A stretch of 64,000 nt of DNA from Hominiventricola filiformis (GTDB taxonomy: Bacteria; Bacillota; Clostridia; Lachnospirales; Lachnospiraceae): contig NZ_JAJEPS010000005.1 in assembly GCF_020686965.1 (NCBI RefSeq), positions 62,001-126,000 on the forward strand, in the 5' to 3' direction. Position numbers and translations under genes: made by a program. Under the pieces are notes generated by a model. The model ran no database searches, was not told the origin of the DNA, and saw nothing but the letters and a program-made list of their open reading frames with translations. This document shows, one piece after another, positions 8,572 through 16,770 of this stretch (position 1 is its first letter; every line of letters begins with the position of its first letter).

Positions 8572-8643
8572 CTGTTAACCGATTGTTTTAATTGGACAAT
8601 CTAACCGCTTTTAAACGAGCATTTTAACTGGACGCTCTAACCG
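8572..8643 (-). ncRNA. toxI: ToxI-type antitoxin RNA, two 36-nt tandem repeats
   Basis: Two adjacent 36-base units, 8608-8643 (first transcribed) and 8572-8607. Both begin CGGTTAGA and contain GTCCA(G/A)TTAAAA. Each has a short internal pairing that would form the pseudoknot stem: GAGC with GCTC in the first, GATTG with CAATC in the second. The bases differ but pairing is kept, which is covariation within the locus. Known ToxI and AntiQ repeats are 34-36 nt and are excised by the cognate toxin. Two repeats is a low number. An 8-bp perfect hairpin (8647-8665) caps the 5' end of the transcript. Confidence 0.8.
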
Positions 8644-8670
8644 CTGCACAGATATTCTATCTGTGTTTTT

Positions 8671-8699
8671 ATTATATGCAATTTACAGCAAAAAATCAA
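8671..8699 (-). promoter_or_regulatory. Promoter of the toxI-toxN locus
   Basis: Read leftwards: TTGATT (complement of 8694-8699), a 17-base spacer and TATAAT (complement of 8671-8676). The predicted start is a few bases before the 5' hairpin and the first antitoxin repeat. Confidence 0.8.
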
Positions 8700-8708
8700 T
8701 GTCTTTAA

Positions 8709-10322
8709 TTGCTAAATTTTTATGAACTTTTTTCGATGCTTATAGATTCGATTTTATCACAGGCAGATACAAAAAGAAAGAGAGGGATAGCAGATGGGAA
8801 TAAAAAGTTTGTTTGGTTTCGGTCAGGCGAGGTGCTTTCTCTGTATCCGCTTCTTCCAAACAAGATGAGTGTGGAGAGGGACAGTAATGGAGTGCTTTAT
8901 TATGTGTATTCCCGTTATACAGATGAGAATCCCAACATGAAAAAGATGGGAGGTATCATCTTAAGGCAGGAGGATGTGCTTCATATTCCCGGACTTGGAT
9001 TTGATGGTCTAATCGGATACTCACCTATTGCAATGGCAAGGAATGCTGTCGGTATGACGATGGCCTGTGAGGAATACGGTGTCAGTTTTTTTGCCAATGG
9101 TGCAAATCCCGGTGGTGTGTTGGAGCATCCGGGTGTGTTGAAAGACCCGGCAAAGGTAAGGGATTCTTCGGTCTTACAAAAGAAAAGGGTTTGTGCATAT
9201 GCCAGAGTTTCTACAGACAGCAGAAGACAGGAAGACTCTCTGGAAAATCAGATGGAAACTTATGAAAGGTTGATTACCGGAAATCCGGAATATGAATTTA
9301 TCGGGGTATATGCTGATCAGGGTATACCCGGTTATTGCGAGAACCGCCCACAGTTCCAGAGAATGATGGAAAAGGCAAGGGCAGGAGAGATTGACCTGAT
9401 TATTACAAAATCCATATCAAGGTTTGCAAGAAATACCGTCACCGCTCTAAAGTTCGCAAGGGAACTGAAGGAACTGGGTGTCGGTATTTTTTTTGAAGAA
9501 CAGAACATTAACACTCTATCAGGGGACGGTGAGATGATGCTTGCCGTCCTTGCTTCTTTTGCCCAGGAAGAGAGCAGGAGCATGAGTGAAAACAATAAAT
9601 GGTCCATTCGTAAAAAATTTGAGAGAGGGGAAGTGATGATTACCACCTCCCGCTTCCTCGGTTATGACAAAAACGAGTATGGGGATTTGATTGTGAATCG
9701 AAAAGAAGCAGAAATTGTCAGTCTGGCTCTTGACCTATATCTGATGAATGTTGGCTCGTCAAGAATTGGCGAGCTACTTGATTATTTGGGGGTAAAAACG
9801 GTGACGGGAACCACATGGGAGAGCGGGACCATTAACGGGATGCTTTGCAATGAGAAGTACAAAGGAGATTTTCATCTGCAGAAGTATTACACCTCTGAAA
9901 ACAAAAGAAACCATACAAAGAAAAACAATGGAGAAGAGCAGAGTTATTACATTTCGGAAAATCACGAACCTATCGTATCGCCGGAAGTATGGGAAAAGGT
10001 ACAGGAGGTAAGGGAGCAGAGAAAACGTGACAGGAACATTGGGCAGGACAACACAATGAAGTTTCAGAACCGCTATCCCTTAAGTGGAATGTTGATTTGC
10101 CCTTATTGTGGAAAAACGCTCCGGCGCAGACAGGTTTATAAAAAGAAAATCCAGTGGCTCTGCAGTACCTACATCGAAAAGGGTGTCAAGGAATGTAAGG
10201 GAATAAGGATTGATGATACCGAATTGCAGGGATTGAACATTACGGAACAGACGGTAGTGAAGGAGGTGATTCAGAATGGCAAGAAGCATTACTGTTATAC
10301 CAGCAAAGCAGATTTCGACTGA
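8709..10322 (+). CDS. Chimeric portal-fragment / large serine recombinase ORF
   Basis: One open frame of about 537 codons whose first ~150 codons are a phage portal fragment and whose remainder (from about 9171) is a large serine recombinase. The recombinase part has the resolvase domain with the nucleophile in YARVST, the ITKSISRFARNT helix, a recombinase domain, and a zinc ribbon (CPYCGKTLRRR, then WLCSTY and CKG). The usual N-terminal ~15-30 residues of the recombinase are missing at the join. The formal start is a TTG at 8709 without a good ribosome site, so it is unclear whether the protein is made. It overlaps the next recombinase gene by 47 bases. It could be active if translated from an internal start. 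Confidence 0.65.
   Translation: MLNFYELFSMLIDSILSQADTKRKRGIADGNKKFVWFRSGEVLSLYPLLPNKMSVERDSNGVLYYVYSRYTDENPNMKKMGGIILRQEDVLHIPGLGFDGLIGYSPIAMARNAVGMTMACEEYGVSFFANGANPGGVLEHPGVLKDPAKVRDSSVLQKKRVCAYARVSTDSRRQEDSLENQMETYERLITGNPEYEFIGVYADQGIPGYCENRPQFQRMMEKARAGEIDLIITKSISRFARNTVTALKFARELKELGVGIFFEEQNINTLSGDGEMMLAVLASFAQEESRSMSENNKWSIRKKFERGEVMITTSRFLGYDKNEYGDLIVNRKEAEIVSLALDLYLMNVGSSRIGELLDYLGVKTVTGTTWESGTINGMLCNEKYKGDFHLQKYYTSENKRNHTKKNNGEEQSYYISENHEPIVSPEVWEKVQEVREQRKRDRNIGQDNTMKFQNRYPLSGMLICPYCGKTLRRRQVYKKKIQWLCSTYIEKGVKECKGIRIDDTELQGLNITEQTVVKEVIQNGKKHYCYTSKADFD
8794..9170 (+). pseudogene. Phage portal protein remnant with internal deletion
   Basis: The ATG at 8794, after AGAGGGATAGC, opens MGIKSLFGFGQAR, a typical HK97-type portal N-terminus, but this frame soon stops. 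Portal homology resumes in another frame at about 8824 (GEVLSLYPLLPNKMSVERD, later GFDGLIGYSPIAMARN and FFANGANPGGVLEHPG) and ends at about KVRDS. A central block was therefore deleted with a frame change, and the C-terminal part was replaced by a serine recombinase. Not functional as a portal. Confidence 0.75.
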
Positions 10323-11694
10323 GGAATCAGGAACAGCGCAAGCAGTACAGAAACTGAGAATGGTAGCGTACTGCAGAGTGTCAACCGACCAAGAAGAACA
10401 GTTATTAAGCTATGAGAATCAGGTCAATTATTACACCAATTACATCAGCGAAAATCCTCATTATGAATATGCAGGGACTTATGCGGATGAGGGAATTTCG
10501 GGAACTAACACAAAGAAGAGGGATGAATTTAAACGTATGATTGCAGACTGCAGGGCAGGGAAAATGGATATGATTATCACGAAGTCCATTTCACGATTTG
10601 CAAGAAATACGCTGGACTGCCTGAATTATGTGTGAGAGTTGAAGGACCTGGGGATTGGAATTATTTTTGAAAAGGAGAGTATCAATACCCTTGATGCAAA
10701 AGGCGAAGTGCTGCTTACCATTCTTTCCTCGCTGGCGCAGGACGAGAGCCGTTCCATTTCGGAGAACTGCACATGGGGAATCCGCAGGAGGTTTGAAACC
10801 GGAAAGCATAAAATGAGTACCAAGCGTTTCCTTGGCTACGATACGGACGAGAATGGCAAGCTGGTAATAAACAGGCAGCAGGAGCCGATTGTGGTGCGGC
10901 TGTATCAGGAATTTCTGGATGGAAAAACAACGGACTACATTAAAAGGATTTTTGGAAAGGAAGGGATTAAAAACTGGGATGGAGGCACAAAGTGGCAGGC
11001 TACAACTCTAATGAGCATGTTGGAAAATGAAAAGTACAAAGGGGATGCCTTGCTGCAGAAAAGTTATACAGTGGATTTCCTTACCCAAAAACGGACGCAG
11101 AACAAAGGGGAAATCCAGATGTTTTATGTGGAGGATGACCACGATGCCATCATTTCAAAGCGGATATGGGAATGTGTTCAGCTTGAGATTAAACGTAGGA
11201 AAAAGTACTTGGAGGAACATGGAACAAATTCTTATTCCACCGGCCGGAAAGCAATCCATTTGCATCCAAGATAATTTGCGGAGACTGCAATAAGGTATTT
11301 GCACGGAAGGGCTGGCGGAGTAGCACGGGAGTTGACCGCAAGGTGTGGCAGTGCAGTGAACGGTACAAGGTCAAAGGAGTCATGGGATGCACCAACCGTC
11401 ACGTAGAGGAAGAAACGCTGATAAAGGCTTATCTGATGGCTTGGAACGCACTGGTGGAGAACCGAGAGGATTTCATGGAGCAGTGGACAGCACAGCAAGC
11501 AGAGCGAGAACCTATTAGAAGGTTATCGGGCAGAGAAGTTCATAGAATACACCGATGGAGCAGAAACTCTGACAGAGATGGACACGGACTTCATGCTGAA
11601 AACACTGGACCACATCAAGGTTTTTGAGGATGGAACATTATTGGTGGTGTTCCTGGATGGAACGGAGTTTGAATGTAAAAATGAAGAAGAGTAA
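10276..11694 (+). pseudogene. Second large serine recombinase, broken
   Basis: Starts MARSITVIPAKQ with AAGGAGGTGATTC upstream, a normal start for this family, and has YCRVSTDQEEQ with the catalytic serine and ITKSISRFARNT. An in-frame TGA at 10633-10635 interrupts CLNYV/ELKDLGIG. The frame then continues to about 11243, where a missing base in a GGCC run shifts it just before the zinc ribbon (IICGDCNKVFARKGW, then CTNRH). A second shift near 11505 leads into the normal tail (HIKVFEDGTLLVVFLDG), ending at 11694. One nonsense codon and two frameshifts mark it as dead. Confidence 0.85.
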
Positions 11695-11702
11695 GAAAAG
11701 AT

Positions 11703-11738
11703 GCCGATTGGGAGTTGCGATTCCTAATCGGCTTTTTT
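11703..11738 (+). terminator. Terminator after the broken recombinase; carries repeat copy 1
   Basis: GCCGATT ... AATCGGC with a T6 tail. The 18 bases at 11701-11718 are repeated exactly at 13335-13352, inside the terminator that follows the Thoeris-like pair. Confidence 0.8.
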
Positions 11739-11762
11739 ATTGTGGATTTATGTATTGGTTAC

Positions 11763-11791
11763 TTGTAATATTGTATGATTAGTGATATAAT
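11763..11791 (+). promoter_or_regulatory. Promoter of the Thoeris-like operon
   Basis: TTGTAA at 11763-11768, a 17-base spacer and TATAAT at 11786-11791. The predicted start falls on the first bases of the CIRCE element, the arrangement seen in HrcA-controlled chaperone operons. Confidence 0.8.
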
Positions 11792-11796
11792 CCAAA

Positions 11797-11823
11797 TTAG
11801 CACTCAATGAAAGAGAGTGCTAA
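11797..11823 (+). promoter_or_regulatory. CIRCE element (HrcA operator)
   Basis: TTAGCACTC, nine bases, GAGTGCTAA: an exact match to the CIRCE consensus bound by the heat-shock repressor HrcA. It lies 5 bases after the -10 box and about 34 bases before the ATG of the TIR gene. No chaperone gene is nearby, so the target here is the defence operon. Confidence 0.9.
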
Positions 11824-11857
11824 CAAAAACAATTATGTACAGGGAGGATAGAACAAT

Positions 11858-12466
11858 ATGAGTAAGCAAGTATATATAAGTGCAGATTATGCAGAATACG
11901 ATGGCGATCGTGACGTTGTTGAAGAGTTGAACAAATGGGGAAGTGATAATCTGCATAAGGTTGATTTTATCGATATGTCTAAAGTAGCATCAGGGAGCGT
12001 TTCAAAAGATACTGATTGTCGCATATGCGATTTGAAACAAGAATTTAACAGACAAATTAATGCTTCATCTGCAGTTATCTTTGTTGTTGGAGATAAGACT
12101 GCATTGCGTACAGCAGGGAGTGCTTGTAATCGTTCTGGCAATGATCAAAGTTCTTGTAATTGTACACCTTATAAACAAAATACAAATGGTACGAAACCAT
12201 GTAAGGTATTTTTCACTTCTACTCCTGGTGAAAACGATGATGTTGGATGCATTAATTCATATTCATATTTGAAACATGAATTTAAACAGGCTGAGAAGAA
12301 AAATAAAGCAATTATTGTGGTTTATAATTCTCTTCGAAAAGAATCAGGTTGGCTTCCTTCTTATATGAAGAATTATGAAGATTGCGCAAGACCTTTCTGG
12401 ACAACAAATTATCGAGGTGATAAAGTAGGAGATTATTCTTACATAAAAGAGGTGCTGGGATTTTGA
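11858..12466 (+). CDS. thsB: TIR-like protein, ThsB of a type II Thoeris-like system
   Basis: 202 residues with GGGAGGATAGAACA before the ATG. It opens with KQVYISADYAEYDGDRDVVEEL, a TIR/DUF1863-like first strand and helix, then INASSAVIFVVGDKT (second core strand) and SYSYLKHEFKQAEKKNKAIIVVYNS, where the helix glutamate is the likely NADase residue. In type II Thoeris, ThsB senses phage and makes an ADP-ribose-type signal that activates the TM-macro protein encoded next door. Odd point: a cysteine-rich stretch (about residues 51-134: CRIC, AC, CNC, PC, GC). Identification rests on both the fold-level motifs and the partner gene; it could be another TIR-macro defence variant. Confidence 0.7.
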   Translation: MSKQVYISADYAEYDGDRDVVEELNKWGSDNLHKVDFIDMSKVASGSVSKDTDCRICDLKQEFNRQINASSAVIFVVGDKTALRTAGSACNRSGNDQSSCNCTPYKQNTNGTKPCKVFFTSTPGENDDVGCINSYSYLKHEFKQAEKKNKAIIVVYNSLRKESGWLPSYMKNYEDCARPFWTTNYRGDKVGDYSYIKEVLGF

Positions 12467-13320
12467 TTGATTTGTTAAAGAAAAGTGCGGCTTGTGCTTT
12501 TGCTATCATTTCGGCAGTTTTTACTTTCGTTCCGGAAGCTATATTTGGAAAGGTTATATTGATATCAGAAGATGTTCTTAAACAATTCACTTTAGAGGGC
12601 TATACTTCAGAAATCAATATTATCGTGAATCGTGTACTTACTTTTGTAATTGTATGGTTTATTGCAGCGTTTGGATATAAAGCGTATTTACTTTTGCGAA
12701 ATAAAGTTAGTATAAAAGGGAATAATTATAAAATTACAGTGGAATATGGCGATTTGCTCAAAATGAAGAGATGTAAAAGAGTAATTAATTTTGATGAATG
12801 TTTTTCAACACATGTTGGCACTGCTCCTGCTGATATAAAACCGACTTCGATTTGTGGGCAATATTTAACTGCAAATCCGAATCTAAATATTCAATCACTG
12901 TTATCAAACTCACAGCTAAAGCCGCTTAAGACTAAATCGAAATATCAGAGCAAAGAACGGTATGAATCAGGGAGAATAGTACCGAATGGGGATGACCTGT
13001 TGCTGGCATTTGCTAAACTGGATAAAAATGGATTGGGTAGATTTTTTACACGTGATGAATATTTGGAGTGCTTATCGGTATTATGGGAAGAAATAGATAA
13101 GTATTATGGACAGCAAGATGTATGTATACCGATTTTAGGAGCTGGATTAACTCGCTTTGACGGAGGCTCAGGTGCATCTATTCCTCAGCAGGAATTGCTT
13201 GATATGATAATTTGGTCTTATAAATTAAGCTCCCATAAAATAAAATCACCTCGTAAGTTGCGTATTATATGTAGAAGAGATGAAGATTTTTCATTGGATA
13301 AAATCGATTCACAAGCATGA
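12463..13320 (+). CDS. thsA: Membrane-anchored macro-like effector, ThsA of type II Thoeris-like system
   Basis: 285 residues. TTG start at 12463 overlapping the thsB stop by 4 bases, with GAGGTG upstream. Two hydrophobic helices (about residues 8-30 and 56-78) are followed by a soluble domain with INFDECFSTHVGTAPADIKPTSICGQYL and later VCIPILGAGLTRFDGG, a glycine-rich loop typical of macro (ADP-ribose-binding) folds. This TM-TM-macro plan is that of type II ThsA, which is proposed to bind the ThsB product and damage the membrane. The pair shares one promoter and one terminator, so it is an isolated two-gene cassette. Confidence 0.75.
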   Translation: MIDLLKKSAACAFAIISAVFTFVPEAIFGKVILISEDVLKQFTLEGYTSEINIIVNRVLTFVIVWFIAAFGYKAYLLLRNKVSIKGNNYKITVEYGDLLKMKRCKRVINFDECFSTHVGTAPADIKPTSICGQYLTANPNLNIQSLLSNSQLKPLKTKSKYQSKERYESGRIVPNGDDLLLAFAKLDKNGLGRFFTRDEYLECLSVLWEEIDKYYGQQDVCIPILGAGLTRFDGGSGASIPQQELLDMIIWSYKLSSHKIKSPRKLRIICRRDEDFSLDKIDSQA

Positions 13321-13336
13321 TGCAAGTTGAAAAAAT

Positions 13337-13374
13337 GCCGATTGGGAGTTGCAGTATATCCGAATCGGCTTTTT
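13337..13374 (+). terminator. Terminator after the Thoeris-like pair; repeat copy 2
   Basis: GCCGATT ... AATCGGC with a TTTTTC tail. Its left arm and loop start (13335-13352) are identical over 18 bases to 11701-11718, so the cassette is bracketed by direct repeats. Confidence 0.8.
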
Positions 13375-13472
13375 CTTGCTCTTTGGCAGATGGTAAAATA
13401 ACAGGTGATATGGTAAAATAAATAGTATATTTGAGAAGCTTATTTAATACATAGAGATAGAAAAGAGGACGA

Positions 13473-15344
13473 TTGGTAGTGATCGAACGAGAATTATATA
13501 TAAAGGTCTTGGATTGTTTGCATGATGAACAGTGTTTGGCGAAAAAAGTGCAGATGATTCAAGAAAGGGATTTTCAAGTAATTGGTGATGTTATAATAAA
13601 TATGCTTCTGGAAGAAATTGCAGAAGTTGATATTACTCAGATAAAACAAATTATTTGCATGTATTTACGCTATAGTCAGGAGCAATATTTAAGACTCACT
13701 TATGAAGAATTGTGTGTATTAGTTTGTGAGCATGTTATACGGTTTAAGACATATCCAGTAGACGAATATCAGAAAATTGAGAAAAACTATGATGGAATAA
13801 AAAATAAATATGATTCTATTATTGCGGAAATAGATAGTAAGATGCAGTGCATCGATGATCTGATAAAAATAGACAAGGAGCATCCTCAATGTTGTGGTAG
13901 CTTAATAAAAAAGCAAAATCAGTTACAAGCAAGGAATAATGGGAATAAAAGTATTCTAAAGGATTTGAAAAAAATAGAAAATGAATATAATGCTCTATTT
14001 GATTCAATTCAGGAGAACTATGTTTATCGAGAAATGCTTAAGTATGCAAAAGAAAAAATAGAAGCATATTTTGAAGGAACTATTATCTTAGATACTGAAG
14101 ATCCATATTTTTCATTGAGAAAAATAGCAATCGAAGTGGCACAAGAAGATAATGGGGAATTGAAGAACTATAAAAGTAATTTTGAAAATTATGACACATG
14201 TTTGGAATCTTGGAAAAAAGCGGTGCAATCAATATATAAGCCTTTCTATATGATTAAGACGCGAAAGGTTATAGATGATATAGAAGAGTTTTATTTTCAG
14301 AATGGTAATGGTGCATATTGGAATAGATTAGAAGAATTGATTGAACTCTGTAAAGAAAAAAGAGCAAAGGTTTTAGATAATGATCAATGGATAGACCTGA
14401 GAATACATGATTTGAATAAGTATGTACGGGAATTAAAACAACATGTTTCAGAACATCAAGTGTTAGAGTATTTGAGGCAGAAAATAGATAGTTTGTACTG
14501 TTTGCAGGACCGGAAAAACGTCTTAAATACGATTATCGATTCATTTGAGAATCAAAATTATGTTGTTTTTATGAATTTGGTCGTCATCCAAATTGAAGGT
14601 TTATTTTATGATATGTTTGTGGATGCCAATATTCAGAATCGTTTGGACGGACAATTTGATTTGTTTGAAAAAGATGATCTGAAAAGCAAAATGGAAAAGA
14701 ATGATACAAGTATGGGATTAGAAGAGGCAGCACTATACTTTAAGTTTTACTTTAACAGCATGATTCGTAATAAAGTGGCTCATGGAAGAAATTGTTTTAA
14801 CGAAGAAGAGTACGAAAGAATTTCTTTTGAGTTGTTATTGGACCTTCAGTATGTAATACATTTGTTGGAAAAACACTCAGACACAAATGAAGCGGTTGAG
14901 TATATTAAAAATACTGTACGCTGGCTCGAATTTTCCTTTAGTGGTCAATGTACAGAGAAACAAATTTATGAAAAATTATTAAATTCATTAAATGGTAATG
15001 TCCTAAAACGCAGGAATAATTTTATTGGGTATGTCGATTCTCATCAGGAGTTGTATTGGATATTCAATCCTTATTATGAAGCAGCATACGAATATGCAGG
15101 GGTAATTGAGTTACGTGACAAATTGAGAGAGTACTTGACGAATGAGAATTTTTGGGATTATGTTCTGAAATATATTCAATCGTATGATGAGCAGGAAATT
15201 CCGCATATTAAGATTAAGCAGGAGTTTAAATCCAGAGTAAAAGCAATGCAGGAATATATCGCAAAGAATAAAAGACAAACATTATCATTGGTAAGTGAAG
15301 TGAGCAAAACGATGGAGGCTATGCAACTACATGATGTGGGTTAA
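13473..15344 (+). CDS. 623-residue protein with a HEPN-like RX4H motif
   Basis: Start taken as TTG at 13473 (GAGGACGA upstream); a GTG at 13479 is equally possible. The N-terminal half is helical and charged with a coiled-coil-like region (about 85-190). In the C-terminal half, IRNKVAHGR at 431-439 gives R432-N-K-V-A-H437, the RX4-6H signature of HEPN ribonucleases found in many abortive infection systems. No membrane segment and no ATPase motif is seen. It stands alone, directly after the Thoeris-like cassette, with low GC like its neighbours. I do not recognise a named family; a role in phage defence is inference from motif and location. Confidence 0.6.
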   Translation: MVVIERELYIKVLDCLHDEQCLAKKVQMIQERDFQVIGDVIINMLLEEIAEVDITQIKQIICMYLRYSQEQYLRLTYEELCVLVCEHVIRFKTYPVDEYQKIEKNYDGIKNKYDSIIAEIDSKMQCIDDLIKIDKEHPQCCGSLIKKQNQLQARNNGNKSILKDLKKIENEYNALFDSIQENYVYREMLKYAKEKIEAYFEGTIILDTEDPYFSLRKIAIEVAQEDNGELKNYKSNFENYDTCLESWKKAVQSIYKPFYMIKTRKVIDDIEEFYFQNGNGAYWNRLEELIELCKEKRAKVLDNDQWIDLRIHDLNKYVRELKQHVSEHQVLEYLRQKIDSLYCLQDRKNVLNTIIDSFENQNYVVFMNLVVIQIEGLFYDMFVDANIQNRLDGQFDLFEKDDLKSKMEKNDTSMGLEEAALYFKFYFNSMIRNKVAHGRNCFNEEEYERISFELLLDLQYVIHLLEKHSDTNEAVEYIKNTVRWLEFSFSGQCTEKQIYEKLLNSLNGNVLKRRNNFIGYVDSHQELYWIFNPYYEAAYEYAGVIELRDKLREYLTNENFWDYVLKYIQSYDEQEIPHIKIKQEFKSRVKAMQEYIAKNKRQTLSLVSEVSKTMEAMQLHDVG

Positions 15345-15690
15345 TATATTGTTTGAAAAGGGGTAAAATCTATCCCCCTAAGTGGGGTATAAACCTTTTC
15401 GCAAAAGGTGACGGTTTCGCTATTTAGTATAAGAAGTAACTTTCACCGCACGTTGAGACTGTGTGTCTTTTGAGCAACCGAAAACCAGATACCACGGTAA
15501 AACTCAGCGTAGATATGGATGATTACTACCGTATTAAAGATGGTAAAGATGCAGAATGATGATTTTACTATAGTGATTATGTTGAATTCCTGTTTTTTGA
15601 CCGAATCAAGTAAGTAGCAAAGCGGATTGCGAATATCCGCTTGACTCGTTTGCGTTGATAATATATCTGATTTTGGAGGAAAATTAATTT
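15345..15690 (+). other. Gene-free spacer with small hairpins and coding debris
   Basis: Contains two short hairpins near the start (CCCC/GGGG at about 15374-15386 and ACCTTTT/AAAAGGT at about 15393-15409) that may end transcription of the upstream gene. A short frame around 15500-15600 (VKLSVDMDDYYRIKDGKDAE, then FYYSDYVEFLFFDRIK after stops) looks like gene debris I cannot assign. A hairpin AAGCGGAT/ATCCGCTT lies at about 15619-15641. Good ribosome site for the next gene at about 15677. Confidence 0.4.
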
Positions 15691-16683
15691 ATGAACAAAG
15701 AAAAAGCAGATATGATTATTTATACGACAGAGGATGGTCTGACAAAAGTTGAAACTACTTTTGATGGTGATACAGTCTGGTTGTCTATTGATCAGATGGC
15801 AGAATTGTTTCAGAGAGATAAATCAACTATTTCCAGACATATAAAAAATATATTTACAGAAGGTGAATTACAGCGGGATTCAGTTGTTGCAAAATTTGCA
15901 ACAACTGCTTCTGATGGAAAAGTTTACAATGTAGACTATTACAATCTTGATGTTATTATTTCTGTTGGCTATCGCGTAAAATCAAAACGAGGAACACAGT
16001 TCAGAATCTGGGCAACCGGAATTTTAAAAGAATACATGAGAAAAGGTTTTGCCTTAGATGATGATCGTTTGAAAAATCTAGGTGGCGGTGGATATTTCAA
16101 GGAATTGTTGGATAGAATCCGTGATATTCGTGCATCCGAGAAAGTATTTTATCGTCAGGTCCTGGAAATTTATGCAACGAGCATAGATTATGATCCGAAA
16201 GCGGAAATATCCATTGCATTTTTCAAAAAAGTGCAAAATAAAATTCACTATGCAATTCACGGAAATACTGCAGCAGAAGTAATCTATAGTAGAGCTGATG
16301 CAGAAAAAGAATTTATGGGACTTACTACTTTTAAAGGTAATCAGCCAACATTAAAAGAAGCAGTAGTTGCTAAGAATTACTTATCTGAAAAAGAATTGCG
16401 TGCAATGGGACAGTTGGTATCTGGATATCTTGATTTTGCAGAACGTCAGGCAGAACGAGAACAGGCCATGACAATGAGAGATTGGGCCGAACATCTGGAT
16501 CGGATTCTGACAATGAGTGGGGAACAGCTTTTGCAGGGAAATGGAAGCATATCACACAAACAGGCTATTGATAAAGCAACGAATGAATATAAAAAATATA
16601 AAGCGCAAACACTCAGCACAGTGGAAGAAGACTACCTGAATTCAATAAAAATGTTGGAGAAGAAAACAGATAAAAAACAGTGA
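15691..16683 (+). CDS. RhuM-family protein
   Basis: 330 residues with GGAGGAAAATTAATTT before the ATG. The N-terminal ~150 residues match the RhuM/Fic-associated family: WLSIDQMAELFQRDKSTISRHIKN (DNA-binding-like helix), GKVYNVDYYNLDVIISVGYRVKSKRGTQFRIWA and ILKEYMRKGFALDDDRLKN. The second half is helical. RhuM proteins were named from a Salmonella pathogenicity island and occur widely in mobile and defence islands; biochemical function is unsettled. No Fic motif is visible here, so it is the stand-alone form. A stand-alone gene here, with gene fragments on its downstream side. Confidence 0.8.
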   Translation: MNKEKADMIIYTTEDGLTKVETTFDGDTVWLSIDQMAELFQRDKSTISRHIKNIFTEGELQRDSVVAKFATTASDGKVYNVDYYNLDVIISVGYRVKSKRGTQFRIWATGILKEYMRKGFALDDDRLKNLGGGGYFKELLDRIRDIRASEKVFYRQVLEIYATSIDYDPKAEISIAFFKKVQNKIHYAIHGNTAAEVIYSRADAEKEFMGLTTFKGNQPTLKEAVVAKNYLSEKELRAMGQLVSGYLDFAERQAEREQAMTMRDWAEHLDRILTMSGEQLLQGNGSISHKQAIDKATNEYKKYKAQTLSTVEEDYLNSIKMLEKKTDKKQ

Positions 16684-16770
16684 GAGCATCATTGGAATTA
16701 GTGGTTTGGCATTTCCGGTGTATTATGAAGTCTTTGAAGGCGAAGCAATTCGGTTGCTCAACGAAAAACA

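Noticed and set aside
8572..8643. The two 36-bp repeats as a mini CRISPR array
   Set aside because: The units are directly adjacent with no spacers, differ in sequence with compensating changes, and precede a terminator and toxN, which is the type III antitoxin plan.
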